From Salipiger bermudensis HTCC2601 (GTDB taxonomy: Bacteria > Pseudomonadota > Alphaproteobacteria > Rhodobacterales > Rhodobacteraceae), in contig NZ_DS022276.1 in NCBI RefSeq assembly GCF_000153725.1, positions 1,197,990-1,261,989 on the forward strand: a stretch of DNA of 64,000 nt. The letters run 5' to 3'. The notes beneath the pieces were generated by a model. That model searched no databases, was not told where the DNA came from, and saw only the letters and a program-made list of their open reading frames with translations. The translations under genes were made by a program, and so were the position numbers. Of this stretch, positions 55,357 through 63,229 are shown piece by piece (the first letter of the stretch is position 1; each line of letters opens with the position of its first letter).

Positions 55357-56073
55357 TCAGATCGCCACGCGATCCGCCAGCCGGTCCTGAACCAGTCCCG
55401 CGACCCGGGCGATGTCGGCCTTGGTCGGGCGCCCTTCGAACCGGGCCTCGGCCAGCCCCTCGGCGGCGCGCTGCAGCGCGATGTCACCGGCGCTTACCGC
55501 CACTCCGCGCAGGAACTGGGTGACGTAATCGAGCATCCGCTCGTCGCCGTCATCGCCCAGCACATCCGCCGCCAGCGCCATGTCGTCGCGATAGGCCAGC
55601 GGATCCGGGCAGACCGGCTCTTCCGAGGCCATGCGCACCCCGCCGGGGCGCCGTTCCGGCGGCAGGTGCGCGATGATCTCGGACTGGAAGCGCAGCACGC
55701 TTTCCACCGGTTTCGCGAGGAAGCCGTCTGCCCCGGCGGCCAGCGCAACATCCTCGGCGAAGCTGTCGCCGCTGGTGCCGAGGATCACCCCGACACGGGG
55801 CACCGCCGACACCATCTCCGAGATCAGCTCGGCCCCGCAGCCATCGGGCAGGCCAAGATCGACGATTGCCGCGCTGGGGCGGTAGACGTTGAGATGACGG
55901 CGCGCCGAGAGCAGGCAATCGGCGCGACGAATCCGCGCGCCGCTGCGCAGGCAGAGCAGGCGCATGGCGTCGCTGGCAAAGCGGCTGTCCTCGACGACAA
56001 GCACCGTCATGCCCAGCAGCGGCCGTGTGGCGGTGGGGCGCGGCAGGTGGGTCTGCACATCCGAGTCGGTCAT
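55357..56073 (-). CDS. Response regulator receiver protein with uncharacterised C-terminal domain
   Basis: A 238-residue protein. Residues about 20-140 are a REC domain: VLVVEDSRF (acidic pocket), phospho-acceptor Asp in AIVDLGLPDG, LGTSGDS and Lys in FLAKPV. The C-terminal about 95 residues are helical (DVLGDDGDERMLDYVTQFLRGVAVSAGDIALQR split) with no DNA-binding motif recognisable. It looks like a stand-alone output or phosphate-shuttling protein. No histidine kinase is adjacent. Confidence 0.87.
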   Translation of the reverse strand: MTDSDVQTHLPRPTATRPLLGMTVLVVEDSRFASDAMRLLCLRSGARIRRADCLLSARRHLNVYRPSAAIVDLGLPDGCGAELISEMVSAVPRVGVILGTSGDSFAEDVALAAGADGFLAKPVESVLRFQSEIIAHLPPERRPGGVRMASEEPVCPDPLAYRDDMALAADVLGDDGDERMLDYVTQFLRGVAVSAGDIALQRAAEGLAEARFEGRPTKADIARVAGLVQDRLADRVAI

Positions 56074-56203
56074 TCTGATCCTCCATCTGGCACTAAGGTC
56101 AGGATTGCCGGTTGCCCCTAACGGCTGGTTAACGCTCGCAGCATCTTGCGAACTCTGCCCCGCGCGGGCGATAACCATCGCGATCTGAGAGAGGAGACCC
56201 GCC

Positions 56204-56608
56204 ATGATCGGCCGTCTGAACCATGTCGCCATCGCCGTGCCCGACCTCGAGGCCGCGGCAGCGCAATACCGCAACACGCTAGGCGCCACGGTGGGCGCCC
56301 CGCAGGACGAGCCCGATCACGGCGTCACGGTGATCTTCATCGAACTGCCGAACACCAAGATCGAGCTGCTCTACCCGCTGGGGGAGAATTCCCCGATCCA
56401 GGGCTTCCTCGACAAGAATCCCTCGGGCGGCATCCACCATGTCTGCTACGAGGTCGACGACATCCTCGCGGCGCGCGATCACCTGAAGCAGAGCGGCGCC
56501 CGGGTGCTGGGCAATGGCGAGCCCAAGATCGGCGCCCATGGCAAGCCGGTGCTGTTCCTGCATCCGAAGGATTTTCAGGGCACGCTCGTGGAACTCGAGC
56601 AGGTCTGA
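56204..56608 (+). CDS. mce: Methylmalonyl-CoA epimerase
   Basis: A 134-residue VOC-fold epimerase. It has LNHVAIAVPDLE at the first metal-ligand histidine, GGIHHVCYEVDDI at the second half and LVELEQV with the last Glu ligand. It interconverts R and S methylmalonyl-CoA before the B12-dependent mutase, in propionate catabolism. It lies two kilobases from the cobalamin genes and precedes a DUF1467 gene. Confidence 0.94.
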   Translation: MIGRLNHVAIAVPDLEAAAAQYRNTLGATVGAPQDEPDHGVTVIFIELPNTKIELLYPLGENSPIQGFLDKNPSGGIHHVCYEVDDILAARDHLKQSGARVLGNGEPKIGAHGKPVLFLHPKDFQGTLVELEQV

Positions 56609-56638
56609 GCCTATCTCGGGCGCAAAGGGAGGCCTTTC

Positions 56639-56926
56639 ATGGGACTTACATCCGCACTCGTGCTTTACGCCGTTATCTGGTTCATGACCTTCCTGATCGT
56701 GATCCCGTTCCGGCTCGAGACCCAGGGCGATCGCGGCGAGGTGGTCGAGGGGACGCATGCCAGCAGTCCCGAGGTGCACAATCTCAAGCGCAAGGCGCTG
56801 ATCACCACGCTGATCGCGCTGGTCCTCTGGGCGGTGATCGCCGGCATCATCATCTCGGGCTGGATCACCGTGCGCGAGCTCGACAGCTGGATGTTCAACC
56901 GCATGGGCCCGCCTTCGGGTCTGTAA
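56639..56926 (+). CDS. DUF1467 family membrane protein
   Basis: A 95-residue protein with two membrane segments (about 5-25 and 53-77) around a polar loop RLETQGDRGEVVEGTHASSP. This is a conserved alphaproteobacterial neighbour of methylmalonyl-CoA epimerase and appears co-transcribed (30-base gap with GGGAGG). Function unknown. Confidence 0.9.
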   Translation: MGLTSALVLYAVIWFMTFLIVIPFRLETQGDRGEVVEGTHASSPEVHNLKRKALITTLIALVLWAVIAGIIISGWITVRELDSWMFNRMGPPSGL

Positions 56927-56979
56927 ATCGCGTCAGGCCCGCCAAGGGGCCCGAGCCGCCTTGCGGCGAGACAACCTGT

Positions 56980-57002
56980 GCGGCGCGCCCTTGGCGCGCC
57001 GC
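56980..57002. terminator. Strong hairpin between convergent genes
   Basis: Perfect ten-base stem GCGGCGCGCC / GGCGCGCCGC with loop CTT, between the DUF1467 gene and the convergent EI24 gene. No T-run; the short sequence TCAGGCCCG occurs three times around it (near 56935, 57018 and 57030). Confidence 0.45.
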
Positions 57003-57031
57003 TCCGCTTTGCAGCGTCAGGCCCGTAAAGA

Positions 57032-57736
57032 TCAGGCCCGGAGGCGTTTGGCCTCGAGCCGGTGGAACAGGTGGGTGAAGGTGGCTGCACCGAGAATCGG
57101 CACCAGCAGGTTCACCAGCGGGATGGTCAGCGGCACGACCATCACAACGCCTGCGATCCAGATCGTCACGAAGTAGCGCTTGCGCAGCTGCGCGGCACCA
57201 TCGCGCCCGACCCGGCGGATCGCCGCGAGGGTGAAATATTCCCGCCCCAGCAGGAACCCGTTGAGGCCCCAGAAGATGAACGGCGCCAGCGGCGCGAGGA
57301 AGATGTAGAGCACCAGCGCGATGATGTTGGCGCCGATCAGCACCCCGAGAAAGGCCAGAGAATCTCGGATGTTGTCCATCAGCGACAGCTCGTTCGCGGG
57401 GCCAAGCGCCGGGTAGTGCCGGTCTTCGACGGCCTGTGCCACGTCATCGAGGAAGATGCCGGTGATCGCAGAGGCCACAGGCACCATCAGGAAGACCGAC
57501 AGCAGCAGCATCAGCGGAATGGCGCCCCAGCTGATCGCGTCGTCGACCCAGGTCACGGTGCCGATCCACGGCAGCGACACGCTGTCGCCGAGGAACCAGC
57601 CCACCACCTGCACGAAGACCACGTAGAACGCCACGAAGATCGCCACGGTGATGCCCAGCCCCTTGGCCAGCACCGCTTGGAACCGGCGGTCGCCAAGCTG
57701 GCCGATGGCGGCGAGGAAGGAGGCGGCCGGGATCAT
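57032..57736 (-). CDS. EI24 (CysZ-like) domain membrane protein
   Basis: A 234-residue membrane protein with about five hydrophobic segments. The EI24/CysZ-type sequence shows VPVASAITGIFLDDVAQAVE, LSLMDNIRDSLAFLGVLIG and GLNGFLLGREYFTLAAIRR. CysZ homologues take up sulfate; alphaproteobacterial EI24 proteins are otherwise uncharacterised. The ATG overlaps the nitroreductase stop (ATGA). Confidence 0.87.
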   Translation of the reverse strand: MIPAASFLAAIGQLGDRRFQAVLAKGLGITVAIFVAFYVVFVQVVGWFLGDSVSLPWIGTVTWVDDAISWGAIPLMLLLSVFLMVPVASAITGIFLDDVAQAVEDRHYPALGPANELSLMDNIRDSLAFLGVLIGANIIALVLYIFLAPLAPFIFWGLNGFLLGREYFTLAAIRRVGRDGAAQLRKRYFVTIWIAGVVMVVPLTIPLVNLLVPILGAATFTHLFHRLEAKRLRA

Positions 57737-58317
57737 TCCGACACCCAGGCCGTGATCGCGTCGAGATCCGGTCGCGGGCGCTCGGGCGGCGCCGAGCTCT
57801 CGGTGCCGATATGCAGGAAGCCCGCGATCCGCTCCTGCGGCGCAAGCCCCAGCGTCTCTTCGAGGAAGGGACGGTCCTCGGCGATCCAGCCCGAGAGCCA
57901 GTTGGCGCCCCAACCGCTGGCCAGCGCCGCGTTCAGCAGCGCCAGGCAGACCGCGCCGGCGGAATAGGTCTGCTCGATCGCCGGCACCTTGGGGCTGTCC
58001 TTCGGCGATTCGACCACCGCCACGCAGAGCGGGCTGTCGGCGAACTGGGCACGCGCCTTGTCCGCCTGTGCCAGCTCGTAGCCCAGAGCGGCACCACGCG
58101 CGGCTGCCGCCTCGGCCAGCCGCTGCAGGGCCGCGCCTTGCAGCACGATGAAGCGCCACGGCTCGAGCTTGCCGTGGTCGGGGCTGCGCGCCGCGGCGGT
58201 GAGAATCGGCATCAGCGCCGCGCGGTCGGGGGCCGGGCCGGTCAGCGTCTTGGCCGGGCGCGAGCGGCGGCTCAGCAGGAAGTCCATCGCGGCGGGGTTG
58301 GGTGTGGGCATCGGCAT
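57733..58317 (-). CDS. Nitroreductase family protein (YdjA-like)
   Basis: A 194-residue FMN-dependent small nitroreductase. It starts MPMPTPNPAAMDFLLSRRS and has AARSPDHGKLEPWRF, GAVCLALLNAALASGWGANWLSG split, and IAGFLHIG, matching the short YdjA group. Function unknown, probably NAD(P)H-dependent reduction of a small oxidised compound. Confidence 0.9.
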   Translation of the reverse strand: MPMPTPNPAAMDFLLSRRSRPAKTLTGPAPDRAALMPILTAAARSPDHGKLEPWRFIVLQGAALQRLAEAAAARGAALGYELAQADKARAQFADSPLCVAVVESPKDSPKVPAIEQTYSAGAVCLALLNAALASGWGANWLSGWIAEDRPFLEETLGLAPQERIAGFLHIGTESSAPPERPRPDLDAITAWVSE

Positions 58318-58434
58318 CTCCTTGACGGTCCGCCCCTATGTCAGGCTTTGTCCCGCGGGTTTCAACCGCCCGCGTTGCCCGCGGTCCAGGCGGCTGCTAA
58401 GCGAAAGACAACTCGGCGAGGAAGGACGACGCAC

Positions 58435-58692
58435 ATGGCCAAGACCACGCTGGCCCATCTGGCAACCCCCGGCGCCACGCTCGAGCTGCGCGTGACGCCC
58501 AAGGCGTCGCGCAACGAGATCCGCGAAGAGGGGGGCACGCTCCGGGTCTACGTCACCACGGTGCCCGAGGACGGCAAGGCCAATGCCGCCGTGCAGAAGC
58601 TGCTCGCCAAGGCGCTGGGGCTGCCGAAATCGCGGCTGGTGCTGGTGCGTGGAGCAACCTCGCGCGACAAGGCGTTCCGGATCGAGGCCTGA
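58435..58692 (+). CDS. DUF167 (UPF0235/YggU) family protein
   Basis: An 85-residue protein with ELRVTPKASRNEI at the centre and VPEDGKANAAVQKLLAKAL then SRLVLVRGATSRDK, the YggU pattern. Function unknown. The convergent hypothetical gene ends three bases away. Confidence 0.93.
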   Translation: MAKTTLAHLATPGATLELRVTPKASRNEIREEGGTLRVYVTTVPEDGKANAAVQKLLAKALGLPKSRLVLVRGATSRDKAFRIEA

Positions 58693-58695
58693 GCC

Positions 58696-58962
58696 TCACG
58701 CCTCCTCGTCGCCGTCCTGCTCCCCTTCGCCATCCTCGTCGCGCACGTAGACGCCTTCGGGCAGGCTGATCGCGGCCGCGAGGTCGCGCATCTGGGTCAT
58801 GGAGAGGGTGATCTTTTGCACCTTGTCGGTGCGTGGATCGTATTGCTCGACGGTGATGCAGTCCTCGAACCCCATGACGATCACGTCTTCCTGGAGATAG
58901 CTGCTGCCCTCGTCGACAAGGGTGACGACCGTGGCGTCGAATTCGTGCTCGATGCTAAACAT
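58696..58962 (-). CDS. Hypothetical acidic protein, 88 residues
   Basis: Not recognised. About 68 residues of alpha/beta sequence (MFSIEHEFDATVVTLVDEGS at the start) are followed by a strongly acidic tail (RDEDGEGEQDGDEEA). The pattern suits a small cytoplasmic protein family of roseobacters. The ATG is placed without a strong ribosome site, but the frame is clearly coding. Confidence 0.7.
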   Translation of the reverse strand: MFSIEHEFDATVVTLVDEGSSYLQEDVIVMGFEDCITVEQYDPRTDKVQKITLSMTQMRDLAAAISLPEGVYVRDEDGEGEQDGDEEA

Positions 58963-59099
58963 GGCATCAGCCTAGCCCAGCCGGAATCCGCTGCCTATCC
59001 CGAAAAGCCACGCGCCCGCCGCCGCGACAGCGAGCCACTGGCGCTGCCGGCGCGCGGCACCTATGGTGATCGAAACCCCTCTGCGATCGGAGCCCCCTC

Positions 59100-59801
59100 T
59101 TGATCCTTCGCCGCCTGCTTCCAGCCCTTCTCTTCCTGCTCGCCGCCTGCGAGGTGGCCCCGGTCACCATGAGCCCGGAACAAGCCGCGACCCGCGCCGA
59201 GGCAGAGCGCGCCACGCGACAGTTCGTCGATGTTGCCAGCCGGATCGAGCCGATCGCCGAGGCCGAATGCCGCCGGTCCGCGCCGCGGCTGAACTGCGAT
59301 TACCTGATCGTGGTTGACGACCGGCCCGGGCAGGAGGCCAACGCCTTCCAGACGCTCGACCGGCAGGGCCGTCCGATCATCGCCTTCAACCTCGCGCTCA
59401 TCGCCTCGGTCGAGAATGCCGACGAGCTGGCCTTTGTCATGGGTCATGAGGCATCTCACCACATTCTCGGCCATCTGGCGCGAGTCGAAGAGGATGCCGC
59501 CATCGGCGCGATCATCTTCTCGGGTCTGGCCGAAATGTCCGGCGCCGACGCCGCGACGGTGCGCTCGGCCGAGGAATTCGGGGCCAGCGTCGGTGCGCGC
59601 AGTTTTTCCAAGGAATATGAGCTCGAGGCGGACCAGCTCGGCACCATCCTGACCATGCGCGCGGGCTACGATCCCGTTCTCGGGGCAGAATTCTTCATGC
59701 GAATCCCCGACCCGGGCGAAAAGTTCCTCGGCAGCCACCCGCCCAACGCCGCCCGCATCGCCATCGTCAGGCGCACCGCCGCGGCCTACGCCACCAACTG
59801 A
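59100..59801 (+). CDS. M48 family metallopeptidase lipoprotein
   Basis: A 233-residue lipoprotein: signal peptide with lipobox LLAAC (Cys17) and an M48 peptidase domain with zinc motif HEASH (in FVMGHEASHHILGH) and the third ligand Glu in YELEADQLG, then GSHPPNAARIAIVR at the end. Similar to YcaL/LoiP periplasmic proteases. A TTG start is used, with GGAG about ten bases upstream. Confidence 0.9.
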   Translation: MILRRLLPALLFLLAACEVAPVTMSPEQAATRAEAERATRQFVDVASRIEPIAEAECRRSAPRLNCDYLIVVDDRPGQEANAFQTLDRQGRPIIAFNLALIASVENADELAFVMGHEASHHILGHLARVEEDAAIGAIIFSGLAEMSGADAATVRSAEEFGASVGARSFSKEYELEADQLGTILTMRAGYDPVLGAEFFMRIPDPGEKFLGSHPPNAARIAIVRRTAAAYATN

Positions 59802-59817
59802 TCCCAACACCCGGCCG

Positions 59818-59831
59818 TTGACATGCATCAA
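59818..59831. promoter_or_regulatory. FNR/FnrL-type binding site
   Basis: TTGAC-ATGC-ATCAA fits TTGAY-N4-RTCAA at every defined position. Its centre (59824.5) lies 41.5 bases before a possible start site at about 59866, which is six bases after a TAGGCT at 59854-59859. This is the class II activation geometry. The first DUF6455 gene begins 62 bases downstream. Control by oxygen (FnrL) or by the related nitric-oxide regulators (NnrR/DNR) is likely. Confidence 0.75.
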
Positions 59832-59853
59832 GGGCAGGTCTGCCCTGCGCTGC

Positions 59854-59859
59854 TAGGCT
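59854..59859 (+). promoter_or_regulatory. Candidate -10 element of the DUF6455 operon
   Basis: TAGGCT, placed about seven bases before the predicted transcription start. There is no clear -35 element, as expected for an FNR-activated promoter. It agrees with the FNR box at position -41.5. Confidence 0.45.
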
Positions 59860-59892
59860 TGTTGCAGTCCAACTGTGCAACTTCCGGGAGAT

Positions 59893-60156
59893 ATGACGAT
59901 GCCTAGCCGCACCGACTACACACGCCATGCCCGGCTTGTCGACCACATGGCCGGCACGCTCGGAATCGATCTCGACGAACAGATGATGCGTGGCAAGGTC
60001 ACCGCCTCGCAGATCGACGACGCGGTGCTCAGCTGCACCGGCTGCACCCAGCCCTGTGCCTGCGACGCCTGGCTCTCTGCCCAGACCGAGACCGCGCCCG
60101 AGGCCCCCGGCTATTGCCGCAACGTGGCCCTGTTCGACGCGCTCCGCGACACCTGA
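59893..60156 (+). CDS. DUF6455 family protein, copy 1
   Basis: An 87-residue protein with cysteines in SCTGCTQPCACDAWL and a further one in GYCRN near the end. GGGAG lies six bases before the ATG. It is first of three tandem relatives. The CxxC-type pattern with WL following suggests metal or iron-sulfur binding. Function unknown. Expression is probably induced at low oxygen, inferred from the FNR box. Confidence 0.85.
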   Translation: MTMPSRTDYTRHARLVDHMAGTLGIDLDEQMMRGKVTASQIDDAVLSCTGCTQPCACDAWLSAQTETAPEAPGYCRNVALFDALRDT

Positions 60157-60178
60157 GCTCATGACGAAGGACGGAAAG

Positions 60179-60463
60179 ATGTTCGACACCCGGCCCAACC
60201 AGCCGCTTGGTGAGACCAAGGACCATTACTGGCTCGTGCAGCGCATGGCGCGGGCCAACGGAACCGACCTGGTGAGCGCCGCCGAAGACGGCACGCTGAG
60301 TCAGGACGACTGGGCCGCGATGGTGCATCGCTGCCGCGCCTGCAAGTGGGCCGAAGGCTGCAAACGCTGGCTGTCACACCCGGAGACCGAACTGCGGGAG
60401 ACCCCCGAAGGCTGCGTGAACCGGCACCACTTCGCGGCGTTGCAGGACGGAATGAAAGAGTAG
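60179..60463 (+). CDS. DUF6455 family protein, copy 2
   Basis: A 94-residue relative of the preceding gene: HYWLVQRMARANGTDL, then cysteines in HRCRACKWAEGCKRWL and GCVNRHHF. The Cys-x2-Cys-x5-Cys-x2-Trp-Leu pattern is clear. The ATG with AAGGA upstream is preferred to one 18 bases earlier. It is 22 bases after copy 1. Confidence 0.85.
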   Translation: MFDTRPNQPLGETKDHYWLVQRMARANGTDLVSAAEDGTLSQDDWAAMVHRCRACKWAEGCKRWLSHPETELRETPEGCVNRHHFAALQDGMKE

Positions 60464-60467
60464 AGCG

Positions 60468-60731
60468 ATGCCACAGACGCTGGGAGATCCCGCCCGTCAT
60501 TTCTGGATGACCCGCAGCGTGGCCCGTGTGATGGGCCTCAACCTGTCAGAGGCGATACGGAGCGGCCGGCTGGAGCCGGATCAATATGCCGAGATGGTGA
60601 CCTGCTGCCGCGGCTGCGCACTGGTCGAGGCCTGCGAGCACTGGCTGGGGAGCCAGACCGGCCCCTCCAGCACACCGCCTCCGGGTTGCTGCAACGGCGT
60701 ACTGCTCTGCCGGCTCAAGAAACCGCATTGA
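60468..60731 (+). CDS. DUF6455 family protein, copy 3
   Basis: An 87-residue protein with HFWMTRSVARVMGLNL and TCCRGCALVEACEHWL, then GCCNGVLL. It shares the same layout as copies 1 and 2 and starts four bases after copy 2 ends. The three copies have diverged considerably outside the cysteines, so the triplet is old and maintained. Confidence 0.85.
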   Translation: MPQTLGDPARHFWMTRSVARVMGLNLSEAIRSGRLEPDQYAEMVTCCRGCALVEACEHWLGSQTGPSSTPPPGCCNGVLLCRLKKPH

Positions 60732-60879
60732 AAGGGGGCGGCGCGCCGGATGCCGGCGCGCGCAAGCTCCGCGATGTGCTGTGGCCGGTCGGGCCGGGTG
60801 CGCGTGAGAACCGGGAAGCGCTGCCGCAGCGTTCGGCACATCCTCCCGGTCGCGGTCGCTCGGCGCCGCGCCCGAGATC

Positions 60880-61863
60880 TCATTCGGAGCGCAAGCCCCG
60901 TGCCGATTCCTTGATCGCGTCGTACTGGCCCGAGGGGCGGAAGCGCCAGAGATAGTCGGGCAGCACCGCCTCGAGCGAGGTCGGCGTGATTCCCAGCTCG
61001 GCAAAGCCCTTCGCGCCTTCCGAAACGACATTGTCGTGACGCAGCGACTTCACCTGGTCGCGGGTGATCTGTGCCGGAAACAGCCCGCCGGTCAGGCGCT
61101 GGATCCATTCGAATGCCCAGCCCATTCCCGAGGCGATGCCGAAGGGAATGTTCACGATGAAACGGCGGCGGCGGATCACGCTCAGCATCTCGCCGATCAG
61201 GTCGCGGAAGCTCTCGCGATCCGGCCCGCCAAGCTCGTAGACGCCCGGAGCGGCCTCGCCGGTCGCGCCCATGACCGCGGCCTGCGCCACATCGTCGACA
61301 TAGACCGGCTGGAAGTTCGTGTCGGCCCCGACCAGCGGCAGCACCGGCCCCATGCGGGACATGCCGGCGAAGCGGTTGAAGAACTGGTCCTCGGCGCCGA
61401 AGATCACCGACGGGCGCAGGATCACCGCGTCCGGCATAAGGCTCAGCACCGCCGCTTCGCCCTCGCCCTTGGTGCGGGCATAATCGCTGTTGCTCTCGGC
61501 ATCGGCGCCGATGGCCGAGATCTGCACCATCCGGGCGACGCCCTGCTCGGCCGCGATGCGCGCCACGCGCTCCGCGCCCTCGGCCTGGATGGCGTCGAAG
61601 TTGTTCTTGCCGCGGGCATCGAAAGTGCCGACGCAGTTCACCACCGCGTCCGCGCCCTGCATGACCATGCGCACCGACTCATCGTTGCGGATGTTGCACA
61701 GCACTGGCTCGACCTGACCGACCACGCCGTAGGGCTTTACGAAGATCGCCTCGTTGGGCCGGCGTACCGCCACGCGGACCCGCCAGCCGAGCTTGGCCAT
61801 GCGCCGCGCGATGTAGCGCCCCACGAACCCGGATCCGCCGTAAATGGTGACGAGTTTGCTCAT
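60880..61863 (-). CDS. NDUFA9-like extended short-chain dehydrogenase
   Basis: A 327-residue Rossmann protein: [20 protein letters not shown] at the N-terminus, [37 protein letters not shown] and [18 protein letters not shown]. It matches the complex I NDUFA9 / 39-kDa group of atypical SDRs, in which the catalytic Tyr-Lys pair is partly retained (YARTK). Alphaproteobacterial members are thought to associate with or support complex I. The gene is convergent with DUF6455 copy 3. Confidence 0.9.
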   Translation of the reverse strand: MSKLVTIYGGSGFVGRYIARRMAKLGWRVRVAVRRPNEAIFVKPYGVVGQVEPVLCNIRNDESVRMVMQGADAVVNCVGTFDARGKNNFDAIQAEGAERVARIAAEQGVARMVQISAIGADAESNSDYARTKGEGEAAVLSLMPDAVILRPSVIFGAEDQFFNRFAGMSRMGPVLPLVGADTNFQPVYVDDVAQAAVMGATGEAAPGVYELGGPDRESFRDLIGEMLSVIRRRRFIVNIPFGIASGMGWAFEWIQRLTGGLFPAQITRDQVKSLRHDNVVSEGAKGFAELGITPTSLEAVLPDYLWRFRPSGQYDAIKESARGLRSE

Positions 61864-62015
61864 TGGCCATGCTCCTGCTGCCAGGGTTTCCAGCCCTGAA
61901 TACCGGCCCGGGCAAGGCCCGGCAAGGTGCGCAACAGCGCGATGGAAAACAAACCGAAAAAACCTGCTTGACGGCGACTGGCATGACCCTTAAACGCCCT
62001 CCTCACACCACCTGT

Positions 62016-62102
62016 GCCCAGGTGGCGGAATTGGTAGACGCGCTGGTTTCAGGTACCAGTGGCTTAACGGCCGTGGAGGTTCGAGTCCTCTCCTGGGCAC
62101 CA
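62016..62102 (+). tRNA. tRNA-Leu (CAG)
   Basis: Full cloverleaf of 87 bases. Acceptor stem GCCCAGG pairs with CCTGGGC, followed by A and an encoded CCA. Anticodon stem CTGGT / ACCAG holds loop TTCAGGT, so the anticodon is CAG. The long variable arm (GGCTTAACGGCC) and GGTTCGAGTCC arm are as in class II leucine tRNAs. Confidence 0.97.
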
Positions 62103-62105
62103 TGG

Positions 62106-62146
62106 AAAACCCCGGATTGTCATGGCTCATGACGCTCCGGGGTTTT
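62106..62146 (+). terminator. Terminator of tRNA-Leu
   Basis: Eleven-base stem AAAACCCCGGA / TCCGGGGTTTT with an inner hairpin GTCATG / CATGAC, then CTTGTTTTA. It starts four bases after the CCA end. Confidence 0.85.
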
Positions 62147-62402
62147 CTTGTTTTATGGGACCCAGCCGCGCTCCAGAGGTCCGCCGCTCTGCGACTGGCG
62201 CCCCCTCCCGGCCCGACTGCTGGGACGCTCGACCAAGAGACATTGCCTCGACACCGTGACCCGAACAGACCTTCGCGGAATCGGGACGAAGTCACCCCCC
62301 CAAAGCGGCCACCAGGCCTCGGCGCAATGCTCCCAGCAAGCGGACAGCGGTGGCGCGGGTTTATCCGGGAAGATCAAGGAGTTGTCAATCGGCAGCGAAC
62401 TT

Positions 62403-62436
62403 TGACCCCCTTCCGGCGTCCAATAATGACCCCCTC
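62403..62436. repeat. Direct repeats at the IS21 end
   Basis: TGACCCCCT occurs twice, 25 bases apart, inside the terminal region of the element. Such repeats are transposase binding sites in IS21 members. Confidence 0.65.
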
Positions 62437-62500
62437 GTTTGGCACAGCTTGCCCGGGGCGGCGTAGCCCCTAAGTCGCGCAGCCGGCTCGGGCAAGCTGA

Positions 62501-63229
62501 TCAGGCGCGTGTCTTAAAGCGCCAGCTCTCGTTGCCGGTTTCGATGATGTCGCAGTGGTGGGTGAGGCGATCCAGAAGCGCGGTTGTCATCTTTGCGTCG
62601 CTGAAGACGCTGGGCCATTCACCGAAGTCCAGATTGGTGGTGACGATGATCGAGGTGCGTTCGTAGAGGCGACTGATCAGGTGGAACAGCAGTTGCCCGC
62701 CTGTCTGGGCGAATGGCAGGTAGCCAAGCTCGTCGAGGATCACGAAGTCCATCCGACAGAGGAGATCGGCGATGCGCCCTTGCCTGTCGTCGCGTGCCTC
62801 GGCATCGAGCTTGTTCACCAGGTCGACGACGTTGAAGAAGCGGCCCCTCTTGCCGCTGCGGATGCAGGCCCGGGCAATCCCGACAGCCAGATGCGACTTG
62901 CCGGTCCCGGTGCCACCGATGAGCACGACGTTGCGCTGCTGCTCGAGGAACTCCGCGCTGACGAGGACGCGCACCAGCGTCTCATTGACCGGCGTCTCCT
63001 CAAAGTCGAACTCGTTGACTTCCTTGGCAAGTGGCAGCTTCGCGATGGTCATCTGGTATTTGATCGAGCGTGCCTGCTTCTCGTTGATCTCGGCATGCAG
63101 AAGGTCGCCCACGATCTGCTGAGGTTCGTGTTGACGCTTCACCGCGGTCGCGATGATCTCGTCATATGCCGCCCTCATTCCGTAGAGCTTGAGCTGGCCC
63201 ATCGCGTCCAGAACCTTTGATCTTTCCAT
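62501..63229 (-). CDS. istB: IS21-like element ATP-binding helper protein IstB
   Basis: A 242-residue AAA+ ATPase (DnaC-like) that directs the IstA transposase to target DNA. It begins [20 protein letters not shown] and has Walker [15 protein letters not shown] and Walker [13 protein letters not shown]. Its ATG has AGGAGA upstream, so independent translation is likely, yet the reading frame continues unbroken upstream into istA. Confidence 0.93.
   Translation of the reverse strand: MERSKVLDAMGQLKLYGMRAAYDEIIATAVKRQHEPQQIVGDLLHAEINEKQARSIKYQMTIAKLPLAKEVNEFDFEETPVNETLVRVLVSAEFLEQQRNVVLIGGTGTGKSHLAVGIARACIRSGKRGRFFNVVDLVNKLDAEARDDRQGRIADLLCRMDFVILDELGYLPFAQTGGQLLFHLISRLYERTSIIVTTNLDFGEWPSVFSDAKMTTALLDRLTHHCDIIETGNESWRFKTRA

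Larger units (their letters stand above)
62103..62500. other. Non-coding stretch between tRNA-Leu and istB
   Basis: No credible gene. It contains the tRNA terminator (62106-62146), about 230 bases without recognisable function, and from about 62383 the terminal sequences of the IS21-type element. Open frames here lack ribosome sites and family features. Confidence 0.6.

Noticed and set aside
56935-57040. Three copies of TCAGGCCCG as a repeat family
   Set aside because: Nine bases in a GC-rich gap, irregular spacing, no flanking similarity; likely chance or part of termination structures.
62102-62473. Possible gene after tRNA-Leu
   Set aside because: The frame begins within the tRNA CCA end and terminator, lacks a ribosome site, and runs into the IS terminal repeats.
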